DNA from: Kutzneria viridogrisea
GTDB lineage: Bacteria; Actinomycetota; Actinomycetes; Mycobacteriales; Pseudonocardiaceae
Direction: 5' to 3'
Length of the DNA: 64,000 nucleotides
Assembly (NCBI GenBank): GCA_014138725.1
Contig: JACJID010000009.1
Coordinates: forward strand, 186,001 to 250,000
Shown here: positions 42,915 to 50,777 of the stretch, one piece after another
Position numbering within the stretch: position 1 is the stretch's first letter
How the letters are laid out: each line of letters starts with the position of its first letter
The notes under the pieces: model-generated
What the model was told of the DNA's origin: nothing
The model's input: the letters and a program-made list of their open reading frames with translations, nothing else
Database searches by the model: none
Made by a program: the position numbers and the translations under genes

Positions 42915-45524
42915 CTAACTGACGAGGGTGAGCACGGTCTCATCCCGCAGGCCCCGCGCGCGGATCGTGCGGGCCCGCAACCAGGCCTCGAAGCGCTCCT
43001 CGGACAGCGGCCGGGAGATCAGGTAGCCCTGGGCCACGTCGCAGCCCATGGCCACCAGCTGCTCGCGGGCGGCGTCCTCCTCCACGCCCTCGGCGACCAC
43101 GGTCAGCCCGAGGGAGTGGCCGAGTTCGACGATGGAGCGGACCACGGCCATGTCCCCGAGGTCGGTGCCCATGCCGAGCACGAAGGACTTGTCGATCTTG
43201 ACCTCGTCCACCGGCAGTTGGCGCAGGTAGGCCAGCGAGGAGTAGCCGGTGCCGAAGTCGTCCACGGCGAGCACCACGCCCATCGCGTGCAGCCTGCGCA
43301 GCACCGGCAGGGCCCGCTCGGGGTCGGACATGACCCCGGACTCGGTCAGCTCGAAGGTGAGCAGCTGCGGGGGCACGTCGTGGCGGCGCAGCGCCTCGGC
43401 GACCAGGTCGGGGAAGTTGGCGTCGGCGAGGTTGCGCACCGACAGGTTGACCGCGGTGGACATGCGCAGCCCGCGGTCCAGCCACTGGCGGACCCGGCGC
43501 AGGCCCTGCTCCATGACGAAGGAGGTCAGCGCGTCGACCAGGCCGGTGGCCTCCACGGCGGGCACGAACTCGTCCGGGTCCAGCGGGCCGAACTCGGGGT
43601 GCCGCCAGCGGACCAGCGCCTCCACGCCGACCACCTGGCGGCTCGGCAGCGCGATCTTGGGCTGGTAGTGCACGGTGACCTGGCCGGTCTCCAGCGCAGA
43701 GCGGAACTGGGTGACCAGCTGGAAGCGGCGCAGGAAGATCTGGCCCATGCTGGGCGCGTAGCCGCGGACCGGGTCGCTGCCGCTGCGCGCGGCCTGCACG
43801 GCCACGTCGGCGCGCTGCAACATGGTGTCCACGTCCACGCCCTCGTCACTGGCCTCGACGGTGTTGGACACGTAGCCGACCAGCGCGCTGGCCTCCACCG
43901 TCAGCTTGTCCACCGGGTAGGGCATGGACAGCCCGGCGCGCAGCTTCTCGCCGACCTCCTGGGCCCGTTCGGGGGTGCGCCCAACGAGCAGCGCCGCGAA
44001 GGAGCCGCCCTCCAGCCTGGCCAGCGGCACGTCCGCGCCCAGCGCGTCGCGCAGCCGGCGGCCCGCGGCCAGCACCATGCGGTCGCCCCAGGCGTAGCCG
44101 AGCGCGTCGGCGACCCCGGAGAGCACGTCCAGGTCGATGCGCATGACCACGGCGTGCTCGTCCTCGTGCACCGGCCCGGAGGCGACCTCGCGGAACCCGG
44201 TGCGGTTGAGCAGCCCGGTCAGCGAGTCGTGGTACGCGTCGTGCCGCAGCCTGCCCAACAGCCTGCGGTTGTCCATGGCGGTGGCCAGGTGGCTGGACAG
44301 GGTGCGCAGCAGGCGCACGTCGGCGCTGCCGAACCCGCGCCAGCGGCTGACCCGGTCGTGCACTTCCAGTGCACCGAGCAACTGGTTGGCCCCGCGCAGC
44401 GGCACGACCAGCACCTCGTAGACCGCGCGCTTGCGCAGCGCCTCCTGCACGTCCTCGGTGGCGTCGGACAGCTTGAAGTAGCGCACGTGGTTGCCCGCGA
44501 GTTGCAGGATCGGGTCGTCGCGCATGTCCGGGGACGGGGTGATGTCAGTCGGCAGCGCGACACCGGCAACCACTGTGCGCACATCGGCGTCCAACTTGAG
44601 GTGCAGCACCACACGCTTGGCGTTGAGCTGGTCGCGGATGCGCTCGACGATCAACTGCCAGTCCGCGGGCTCCTCCGTGGGCGCGACCGCGCTGAGCACC
44701 GAGGACCGGCTGCCCACGTCCTGACCGGAGCGGGCCACGTTCAGGCTGACGTCGGAGAGGGTCTCCAGGTCGCGCTGCTCGCGCAGCAGGCCGGAGTAGG
44801 CGCGGTAGAGGGCGACCATCGCGGCGGACAGCAGCCCGGCCAGACCCCAGCCCCACGGCGCCTCGTCCACCAGCACGTAGGCGACCAGGCCCACGGTGGT
44901 GTTCATCAGGCCGACGACCAGGGTGCGCAGGCCGAGCCGGGCGGCGGCGGACAGCCGCAGCTCACCGCCGAGCACGTGCATGGCGGCCAGGCCCAGCCCG
45001 GTGCTGACCAGCGGGGAGGTGAGCACGGCAGCCAGCGCGGCGGCCCACAGCGGCAGGCCGCTGAACGTGCTCTGGATCAGGTACAGCGCGCCGTACGGGA
45101 TCGCGACCTCGAGGCACATGATGCCGACGTGGTAGCTGAGGTGGCGGAACTTGTGCCTGCTGATCTGGATGCCCAGGCCCGCGATCAGGTAGGCCGCGAG
45201 CACGACCTCGAAGGGCACGGTGACCAGGCCGAGCACCAGTGGGATCTCGGCGAAGGTGATGGTCCAGCTGACCTGGCGCACGTCGAAGTCGATCGACAGC
45301 TGCTCGGACAACAGGAAGCCGACGGCGAGCAGCGCGCCCGCGAACAGCAGGTCCAGTTGGGGCGTGATCGGCTTCGCCGAGACGACGGCCGCGACGGAAC
45401 TCAACCCGCAGACGAGGACCACGAGTGAGAAGAGCCGGTAGCGCCTAGTACGCTGTGGATCAAGCTGGGCGCGGACGGGCGGACGTGGCGTCTCGGGTTG
45501 GACGGCACGGCGGTGGTCGGTCAT
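42915..45524 (-). CDS. Membrane GGDEF-EAL protein, degenerate GGDEF
   Basis: 869 residues, ATG after GGAGGG. Residues about 30-235 contain six to eight membrane helices of MASE type. A coiled linker and a GAF-like domain (about 300-405) follow. The GGDEF domain has EGGSF at about residue 505 instead of GG[DE]EF, so cyclase activity is unlikely. The EAL domain (about 590-850) keeps EALVRWRHP, NLS, ELTESG, DDFGTGYSSL, IDKSFV and EGVE, so cyclic-di-GMP phosphodiesterase activity is expected. The gene ends 79 bases before tRNA-Thr. Confidence 0.95.
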   Translation of the reverse strand: MTDHRRAVQPETPRPPVRAQLDPQRTRRYRLFSLVVLVCGLSSVAAVVSAKPITPQLDLLFAGALLAVGFLLSEQLSIDFDVRQVSWTITFAEIPLVLGLVTVPFEVVLAAYLIAGLGIQISRHKFRHLSYHVGIMCLEVAIPYGALYLIQSTFSGLPLWAAALAAVLTSPLVSTGLGLAAMHVLGGELRLSAAARLGLRTLVVGLMNTTVGLVAYVLVDEAPWGWGLAGLLSAAMVALYRAYSGLLREQRDLETLSDVSLNVARSGQDVGSRSSVLSAVAPTEEPADWQLIVERIRDQLNAKRVVLHLKLDADVRTVVAGVALPTDITPSPDMRDDPILQLAGNHVRYFKLSDATEDVQEALRKRAVYEVLVVPLRGANQLLGALEVHDRVSRWRGFGSADVRLLRTLSSHLATAMDNRRLLGRLRHDAYHDSLTGLLNRTGFREVASGPVHEDEHAVVMRIDLDVLSGVADALGYAWGDRMVLAAGRRLRDALGADVPLARLEGGSFAALLVGRTPERAQEVGEKLRAGLSMPYPVDKLTVEASALVGYVSNTVEASDEGVDVDTMLQRADVAVQAARSGSDPVRGYAPSMGQIFLRRFQLVTQFRSALETGQVTVHYQPKIALPSRQVVGVEALVRWRHPEFGPLDPDEFVPAVEATGLVDALTSFVMEQGLRRVRQWLDRGLRMSTAVNLSVRNLADANFPDLVAEALRRHDVPPQLLTFELTESGVMSDPERALPVLRRLHAMGVVLAVDDFGTGYSSLAYLRQLPVDEVKIDKSFVLGMGTDLGDMAVVRSIVELGHSLGLTVVAEGVEEDAAREQLVAMGCDVAQGYLISRPLSEERFEAWLRARTIRARGLRDETVLTLVS

Positions 45525-45624
45525 CCACCCTCCTCGTCGGCCACACAGCTGTGTCTGCCGTTGCTCGTTCGGATCGAGTTCTGACAGGTCCCAGCGTCGT
45601 CTCGGGCTGAGGCATCTGGCACGA

Positions 45625-45657
45625 CTGAGGGGTCCCAGGTGCGCCAGGACCCCTCAG
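45625..45657. terminator. Hairpin upstream of the GGDEF-EAL gene
   Basis: Perfect 11-bp inverted repeat CTGAGGGGTCC / GGACCCCTCAG with an 11-base loop that can itself pair. It lies 120 bases after the phzF stop and 100 bases before the GGDEF-EAL start on the same strand. Terminator for phzF is the simplest reading; the AT-rich stretch 45661-45776 between is otherwise empty. Confidence 0.6.
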
Positions 45658-45776
45658 AGCGCAGTTTACCCCGGTTGAGCGAGTGTGGCTCGTCCAGTTG
45701 ACGAAGGCAACACTCGCAGTGAACAACTTGGAGACAGAATCAGCAATTTGCACTCGCCGATGCCCTGTTGAATCGA

Positions 45777-46538
45777 TTAAACGGACAAAACACCCCGAAG
45801 AACCTGCACGGCTCGACCACTCAGGCCTACCCGGTCGTCACGCAGCGTCACGCGTACAACACCGCCGCGTACCGATGCCTGCTCGCCGACCAGCGTGCTG
45901 CGACCGGTGCGGGCGGCCCACCACGGGGCCAGGGCGCAGTGCGCCGAACCGGTCACCGGGTCCTCCGGGACACCGACCGCCGGGTAGAAGCAGCGGCTGA
46001 CGAAGTCGATGCCCTCGGCCTCCCCCGGCGCGGTGACGATCAGCCCGCGCGCCGGCAGGGCCGCGACCGCGTCCAGGTCCGGCGCCAGCGCGCGCACCTC
46101 GGCCGCCGTACCCACCTCCACCAGGTAGTCCGACACCCCGCGCGCCACCGACACCGGCGCCACCCCGGGCAGCACCTCGGCGGGCAGTTCGGCCGGTAGC
46201 GGGTTGTCGGCCGGGAAGTCCATCTCCACCCAGCCGTCCCGGTTCGCGTTGCACACCAGTTCCCCGCTGCGGGTGCTGAACCGCCTGGTGCCGCCCAGCA
46301 CGTGCGCCGTGGCCAGCGTGGCGTGCCCGCACAGGTCGACCTCCGCCAGCGGGGTGAACCAGCGCAGCGGCAGCACCTCGCCGCCCGTCACGTCCACGAA
46401 GGCGGTCTCGGCGTGCTTGAGCTCGGCGGCGACCTGTTGCATCCACTCGTCGGGGCGGGGCTCGGTCATCAGCACCACTCCGGCCGGGTTGCCCCGGAAC
46501 GGCTGGTCGGTGAAGGCGTCCACAACGAATACGTCCAC
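45777..46538 (-). CDS. phzF: PhzF-family isomerase/epimerase
   Basis: 253 residues, GTG start. The diaminopimelate-epimerase-like fold is recognised from VDAFTDQPFRGNPAGVVL, catalytic Glu44 in KHAETAF, CGHATLATAH and GVPEDPVTGSAHCALAP. PhzF proper isomerises DHHA in phenazine synthesis. No phenazine genes are here, so the substrate is unknown. The start is fixed by the family N-terminus and lies only 22 bases from the divergent GNAT start. Confidence 0.92.
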   Translation of the reverse strand: MDVFVVDAFTDQPFRGNPAGVVLMTEPRPDEWMQQVAAELKHAETAFVDVTGGEVLPLRWFTPLAEVDLCGHATLATAHVLGGTRRFSTRSGELVCNANRDGWVEMDFPADNPLPAELPAEVLPGVAPVSVARGVSDYLVEVGTAAEVRALAPDLDAVAALPARGLIVTAPGEAEGIDFVSRCFYPAVGVPEDPVTGSAHCALAPWWAARTGRSTLVGEQASVRGGVVRVTLRDDRVGLSGRAVQVLRGVLSV

Positions 46539-46560
46539 GGCCCGAATCTAGTGGTGTTGC

Positions 46561-47457
46561 ATGGCGCCCATGGACCTGGCGAAGCACGCCGCCCGCCTGG
46601 CGGCCCTCGACCCGCTGCTGCCCGAACCCGCTGACCTGGAGGGTACGGTGCTCGTCACCGACTCCGCGGTGGGCGCCGTCTCACTGGTGAGCGTCGAGCC
46701 CGATTCCTTCGACGCGCTGTGGGGCGCGCTGAACCGGCACCGGCTGACCGTGCGGCTGCCCGGCGCCGAACTCGGGCCGCTGCTGGACCGCTGGACCGAG
46801 CACCTGCGCGAGACCGTGCCGCCCGGCGACCCGGAGCACGCCGCCATGATCACGTGGCCGAGCCGGGACACCGGGCCCGTGCGCGAACTGGCCCTGCGCG
46901 GGTTCGCCCCGCTGCTGGCGCTCGCGGCCCGCAGGCGTGGCGCGGCTGCCGCTCCGCCGCCCGCGAACGATCTGGTCATCCGCGATGTCACCATGGCGGA
47001 TCTCGGGGCGTGCGGCGCCCTGTGGGCCGCCATCGTGCGCTACGACCACCAGTTCGGTGTGGTCACCGCACGCCCCGGCTTCGAGGAGTCGTGCCGCGCT
47101 CACCTCGCGGAGCAGCTCGGGGTCGAGGGACGGCTCGCCTGGCTGGCCGAGCGGGACGGCGAGGTGCTCGGCCTGCTGACCGTCGACCTGCCGCCGCACT
47201 CCGACTGGGCCGCCGAGCTGACCTCCGCCTCGCCGGTGGCCTACCTCGGCGCCACGAGCGTGGCCACCGGCTCGCGCGGTCGCGGCATCGGCAGCGCACT
47301 GGTCGCCCACGCGCACCGGGTGCTGGACGAGGCGGGCGTCGAGCTGACGATCCTGCACCACGCGGTGCCCAATCCCCGGTCGGCGCCGTTCTGGGCCGCC
47401 CAGGGTTATCGTCCACTGTGGACGATCTGGCAGCGGCGCCCCGCACTGCCCGCCTGA
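46561..47457 (+). CDS. GNAT-family N-acetyltransferase
   Basis: 298 residues from ATG at 46561 (ATG at 46570 is possible). The N-terminal 130 residues are variable. The GNAT core covers about 140-290, with acetyl-CoA loop GSRGRGIGSALVAHAHRVL and the terminal strand FWAAQGYRPLWTIWQRRP. There is no Shine-Dalgarno, so leaderless translation or an internal start is likely. Substrate unknown. Confidence 0.88.
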   Translation: MAPMDLAKHAARLAALDPLLPEPADLEGTVLVTDSAVGAVSLVSVEPDSFDALWGALNRHRLTVRLPGAELGPLLDRWTEHLRETVPPGDPEHAAMITWPSRDTGPVRELALRGFAPLLALAARRRGAAAAPPPANDLVIRDVTMADLGACGALWAAIVRYDHQFGVVTARPGFEESCRAHLAEQLGVEGRLAWLAERDGEVLGLLTVDLPPHSDWAAELTSASPVAYLGATSVATGSRGRGIGSALVAHAHRVLDEAGVELTILHHAVPNPRSAPFWAAQGYRPLWTIWQRRPALPA

Positions 47458-47474
47458 CCTGAGCTTTCCCCGGA

Positions 47475-47497
47475 TTGTCGGTGGTGGGTTCTAGCGT
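47475..47497 (+). promoter_or_regulatory. RecA-NDp/PafBC-type DNA-damage promoter
   Basis: TTGTCGGTG, eight bases, TAGCGT: an exact match to TTGTCRGTG-N8-TAnnnT. It lies 22 bases before the Myb-like gene start, which gives a very short leader. The bases after it (CGGGTGG) are also shared with the copy at 21524. Confidence 0.78.
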
Positions 47498-47518
47498 CGG
47501 GTGGTGAGGGAGGTCACC

Positions 47519-47974
47519 ATGAAGACGAGCATTCAGCTCAGGGGTGAGGAACAGGTCGGCGACCGGATCTACGCGGTGGAGGTGCGGGCCGACGCCGAGG
47601 AGTCGGTCATCGTCGACATCGCGGGCGAGTTGACCGACGGGACCGTGATCGCCGAGGGCGGGCTCGTGCTGCCCGTCGGCGACCTGATGACCGCGGGGCG
47701 GCTGCTGGAGCAGACCCTGCGCGGACTGTCGGTCATGCAGGGCAACGGAAAGGCGCTGGCCAAGTCGCGCAGCGCACCCGCAAACGCCGGGCGGCCGTGG
47801 ACCGAGGAGCAGGACGCCGAACTCGCCCGGCTGTGGACCGAGGGCGCCGCCGCGATCCCCGAACTGGCCCTGCAGTTCGCCAGGAGCAGGTGGTCCATCC
47901 GAGCCAGGCTGATCCACCTCGGCCTGGACCCCGAGCGGGAGTACGCCACCGACACGGAGATCACGAACGAATGA
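47519..47974 (+). CDS. Myb/SANT-like DNA-binding protein, predicted damage-inducible
   Basis: 151 residues from ATG at 47519, which has GGGAGG in front; a GTG at 47501 is less likely. Residues 1-85 are an acidic beta-rich domain I do not recognise. Residues 93-140 (RPWTEEQDAELARLWTEGAAAIPELA, then RSRWSIRARLIHLGLDP) fit a Myb/SANT-like helix-turn-helix found in some actinobacterial and phage proteins. The gene has a RecA-NDp promoter and its stop codon is 6 bases before an SOS box. Role in the damage response is inference. Confidence 0.82.
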   Translation: MKTSIQLRGEEQVGDRIYAVEVRADAEESVIVDIAGELTDGTVIAEGGLVLPVGDLMTAGRLLEQTLRGLSVMQGNGKALAKSRSAPANAGRPWTEEQDAELARLWTEGAAAIPELALQFARSRWSIRARLIHLGLDPEREYATDTEITNE

Positions 47975-47980
47975 CCACAC

Positions 47981-47996
47981 TCGAACTCATGTTCGA
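47981..47996. promoter_or_regulatory. SOS (LexA) box
   Basis: TCGAACTCATGTTCGA is a perfect TCGAAC-N4-GTTCGA palindrome, the mycobacterial LexA operator. TACGGT at 48004-48009 can be a -10 for plus-strand transcription starting near 48016. No convincing protein gene follows; the transcript would enter the hairpin at 48061 and the repeat island. Confidence 0.8.
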
Positions 47997-48060
47997 AGTC
48001 TGCTACGGTGAAACCGTGGCCGACGCCACCGGGTGGGGAAGCCCCAGGCGTTCGGTCCGG

Positions 48061-48103
48061 GAGGGCCCGTGCTCGCGCAATCCGCCGCGACCCACGGGCC
48101 CTC
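48061..48103 (+). terminator. Hairpin after the SOS box
   Basis: Inverted repeat GAGGGCCCGTG / CACGGGCCCTC, 11 base pairs, with a 21-base partly paired loop. It lies 45-88 bases after the predicted SOS-controlled start, and could end a short RNA there or end the Myb-like transcript. No U-tract. Confidence 0.5.
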
Positions 48104-48164
48104 GCGATGTCCGCACATACCCAACGCCGCGCCCCAAAGCCAACTCACCAAACAACCACAGGCA

Positions 48165-48840
48165 AAACCACCCAGCCCAGATGCGAAGCCCCCTCGGGGC
48201 GCAGGGGGGCAACGCCCGGGTGTGTGGCGCCCCACACCGGGAGTCGTGGAGGCACCACCTGGGGGCAAAGGCAGCCCTGCCCTCAGGGACCTGGAGGGCA
48301 GCGCCCTCACACCGGAGGCGTGGGGTCCCCACCGAGAGCCTGGGGACAGCGCCCCTGGCCGAGGAGACGAAGACCGCCCACCCTCTCGGGGGCGTTGGGG
48401 GCAACGCCCGAGGGACATGGAGGTCGCCCCCACACCGGGGGGCTCGGGGGACGAAGGCCACCCCGCCCCTCAGGAGCCTGCGTGGGGGCGCCGCCGTTGT
48501 CACGTCTCGCATTAGGCCGCCCACCCCCTCAGGAACCTGGGGGCACCACACACCGGCGGCATGGGCCCCCACCGGGGGCCTGGAGCCAGCGCACCCAGTT
48601 CGGGGTGGCCGGGGATCGCCCCCGTCCGAGGGTCTGGGGGCAGCGCTCTGGCCGGGGTACGTGGGGTCGCCCCACACCGGGAGCCTGAGGGCAACGCCCG
48701 AAGGGACGAAGGCCACCCCACCCCCTCAGAGACCTAGGGGCAGCCCCCCAACACCGGCGGCATGGGCCCCACAAAGAGCCTGGGGACAGCGCACCCTGAC
48801 CGGGGAGCTAGGAGCCGCCCCACCCCTCTAGGCCCGGGGC
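48165..48840. repeat. Degenerate repeat island
   Basis: About 680 non-coding bases made of decayed copies of GC-rich modules: GACGAAGGCC[AG]CCC, CC[CT]C[GA]GGGG[GC]CTGGGGGCAGC and CACCGGCGGCATGGGCCCC, the last at least twice. Open frames exist on both strands and all phases here but are proline/glycine/threonine-rich and lack start signals, so I regard them as non-coding. The modules are related to the 76-bp tandem repeats that follow. Confidence 0.7.
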
Positions 48841-49068
48841 AGCACCCCTGACCGGGGAGCCTGGAGGCAACGCCCGCGTGACGAAGGCCGCCCACCCCCC
48901 TCGGGGGCTTGGGGGCAGCACCCCTGACCGGGGAGCCTGGAGGCAACGCCCGCGTGACGAAGGCCGCCCACCCCCCTCGGGGGCTTGGGGGCAGCACCCC
49001 TGACCGGGGAGCCTGGAGGCAACGCCCGCGTGACGAAGGCCGCCCACCCCCCTCGGGGGCTTGGGGGC
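48841..49068. repeat. Three identical 76-bp tandem repeats
   Basis: Copies at 48841-48916, 48917-48992 and 48993-49068 are identical base for base. Each contains AGCACCCCTGACCGGGGAGC, GGAGGCAACGCCCGCGTGAC and CCCCCTCGGGGGCTTGGGGG, the first and last being short palindromic hairpins. Perfect identity indicates recent duplication or continuing homogenisation. There are no spacers, so it is not a CRISPR array. Confidence 0.92.
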
Positions 49069-49081
49069 AGCGCCCCCTACC

Positions 49082-49155
49082 GGGGGTCTGGGGGTCGCCC
49101 CCCAGAAACAAAATCAGGCGGCCTACGCCTGCGCTCTCCGCAGGCATAGGCCGCC
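49082..49155 (-). repeat. tRNA-downstream double hairpin, copy C
   Basis: Downstream of tRNA-Tyr. It has GGGGGTCTGGGGG-TCG-CCCCCCAG followed by the hairpin GGCGGCCTACGCCTGCG-CTCTC-CGCAGGCATAGGCCGCC (49117-49155; one G-T-type pair). It shares the CTCTC apex with copies A and B, but has its own 17-bp lower stem. It joins the tandem-repeat array. Confidence 0.72.
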
Positions 49156-49166
49156 CAATCCGCCTG

Positions 49167-49248
49167 TGCCAGGTGAAGGATTCGAACCTCCGTAGGCTGT
49201 GCCGGCTGATTTACAGTCAGCTCCCTTTGGCCGCTCGGGCAACCTGGC
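49167..49248 (-). tRNA. tyrT: tRNA-Tyr (anticodon GTA)
   Basis: 82 bases including discriminator A. Acceptor GCCAGGT / ACCTGGC is perfect, anticodon loop CTGTAAA with GTA at 49212-49214, a long class II variable arm and T-loop GTTCGAATC. TATGCT about 25 bases upstream could be its -10. CCA is not encoded. Confidence 0.96.
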
Positions 49249-49375
49249 GGGCTCGCAGACCCTGTCGCTGTCTGCGGGGTGAAGCATACATAACCCCTGG
49301 GGCCAGACTCCAACCGGATACCCCCGGAGTAGCATTCGTGGGTCTACCCAACCATTACGCGGAGGTGCAGGGCAC

Positions 49376-49867
49376 GTGGCGGACCCGTCGTTCGACGTGG
49401 TGAGCAAGGTCGACAGGCAGGAAGTCGACAACGCGGTGAACCAGGCCGGCAAGGAGCTGTCCACCAGGTTCGACTTCCGCGGTACCGGGGCGCAGGTGAG
49501 CTGGTCGGGTGAGGAGGCCATCACCATCCAGGCCGACACCGAGGAGCGCTGCTCGGCTGCGATCGAGGTCTTCAAGGAGAAGCTGATCAAGCGCAGCATC
49601 TCGCTGAAGGCGTTCGAGGTCGGTGAGCCCTCGGTGTCCGGGAAGATCTTCAAGGTGACCGGCACCCTGGTGCAGGGCATCGCCTCGGACAAGGCCAAGC
49701 AGATCAGCAAGGCGATCCGCGACGAGGGCCCCAAGGGTGTGCAGGCGCAGATCCAGGGCGACCAGCTCCGCGTGTCGGCCAAGAAGAAGGACGACCTGCA
49801 GGCGGTGATCTCCCTGCTGAAGGGCAAGGACTTCGAGATCGCCCTGCAGTTCACCAACTACCGCTGA
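49376..49867 (+). CDS. yajQ: YajQ-family nucleotide-binding protein
   Basis: 163 residues, GTG start with GGAGG 11 bases upstream: [21 protein letters not shown]. The two-ferredoxin-like-domain YajQ family is recognised from [10 protein letters not shown] and [17 protein letters not shown]. Members bind nucleotides, including cyclic-di-GMP in XC_3703 of Xanthomonas; here a c-di-GMP phosphodiesterase-type gene lies 4 kb away, but no link is shown. Role in this host is unknown. Confidence 0.95.
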   Translation: MADPSFDVVSKVDRQEVDNAVNQAGKELSTRFDFRGTGAQVSWSGEEAITIQADTEERCSAAIEVFKEKLIKRSISLKAFEVGEPSVSGKIFKVTGTLVQGIASDKAKQISKAIRDEGPKGVQAQIQGDQLRVSAKKKDDLQAVISLLKGKDFEIALQFTNYR

Positions 49868-49895
49868 TCCCAGGCGGTCGTACGAGGGGGAGCAC

Positions 49896-50777
49896 GTGAA
49901 GGGCATCGTCCTGGCCGGTGGCAGTGGCACCCGGCTGCACCCGATCACGCAAGCCGTGTCCAAGCAGCTGTTGCCGGTCTACGACAAGCCGATGATCTAC
50001 TACCCGCTGTCCGTGCTGATGCTGGCGGGCATCCGGGAGATCCTGATCATCTCCACGCCGACCGACCTGCCCAACTTCCGGCGTCTGCTGGGTGACGGCG
50101 GGCAGTTCGGGCTCCAGCTGAGCTACGCCGAGCAGGCGCAGCCCAACGGGCTGGCCGAGGCGTTCGTGATCGGCGAGGAGTTCATCGGCGGGGACAGCGT
50201 CGCGCTGGTGCTCGGCGACAACATCTTCTACGGGCAGGGTTTCGCCACCACCCTCCAGCACTACGCGGCGGGCCTGGACGGCTGTGTGCTGTTCGGCTAC
50301 CCGGTGCGCGACCCGCAGCGCTACGGGGTCGGCGAGGTGGACGGCCAGGGCAGGCTCGTGTCGATCGAGGAGAAGCCGGAGAAGCCGCGCTCGAACAAGG
50401 CGATCACCGGTCTCTACTTCTACGACAACGAGGTGGTGGCCATCGCCAAGGCGCTCAAGCCCTCTGCGCGTGGCGAGCTGGAGATCACCGACGTCAACCG
50501 GACCTACCTGGAGCGCGGCCGGGCCCGGCTGGTGGACCTGGGCCGGGGCTTCGCCTGGCTGGACACCGGCACGCACGACTCGCTGCTGGAGGCCGGGCAG
50601 TTCGTGCAGGTGCTGGAGCACCGGCAGGGCGTGCGCATCGCCTGCCTTGAGGAGATCGCGCTGCGCATGGGCTACATCGACGCGGAGGCGTGCTTCGAGC
50701 TGGGCTCGGCGCTGGCCAAGTCCGGCTACGGCCAGTACGTGCAGGAGGTGGCCCGCTCAGCCGGTGCGGCGGGCTAG
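49896..50777 (+). CDS. rfbA: Glucose-1-phosphate thymidylyltransferase
   Basis: 293 residues, GTG start after GAGGGGGAG. The nucleotidyltransferase motif [18 protein letters not shown] is followed by [25 protein letters not shown] and [12 protein letters not shown]. It makes dTDP-glucose, the first step of dTDP-rhamnose synthesis for the cell-wall arabinogalactan linker and for glycosylated products. It starts 28 bases after yajQ, so they may be cotranscribed. The last 21 bases overlap the end of htpX on the other strand. Confidence 0.96.
   Translation: MKGIVLAGGSGTRLHPITQAVSKQLLPVYDKPMIYYPLSVLMLAGIREILIISTPTDLPNFRRLLGDGGQFGLQLSYAEQAQPNGLAEAFVIGEEFIGGDSVALVLGDNIFYGQGFATTLQHYAAGLDGCVLFGYPVRDPQRYGVGEVDGQGRLVSIEEKPEKPRSNKAITGLYFYDNEVVAIAKALKPSARGELEITDVNRTYLERGRARLVDLGRGFAWLDTGTHDSLLEAGQFVQVLEHRQGVRIACLEEIALRMGYIDAEACFELGSALAKSGYGQYVQEVARSAGAAG

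Noticed and set aside
47971..48831. Open frame starting ATGA over the Myb-like stop (MTTLELMFEV...) or leaderless GTG at 48016
   Set aside because: It starts attractively near the SOS box but soon becomes proline/glycine/threonine-rich repeat translation, and two other phases are open as well. I treat the stretch as non-coding.
48841..49068. CRISPR array
   Set aside because: The 76-bp units are adjacent and identical with no unique spacers, and no cas genes are present.
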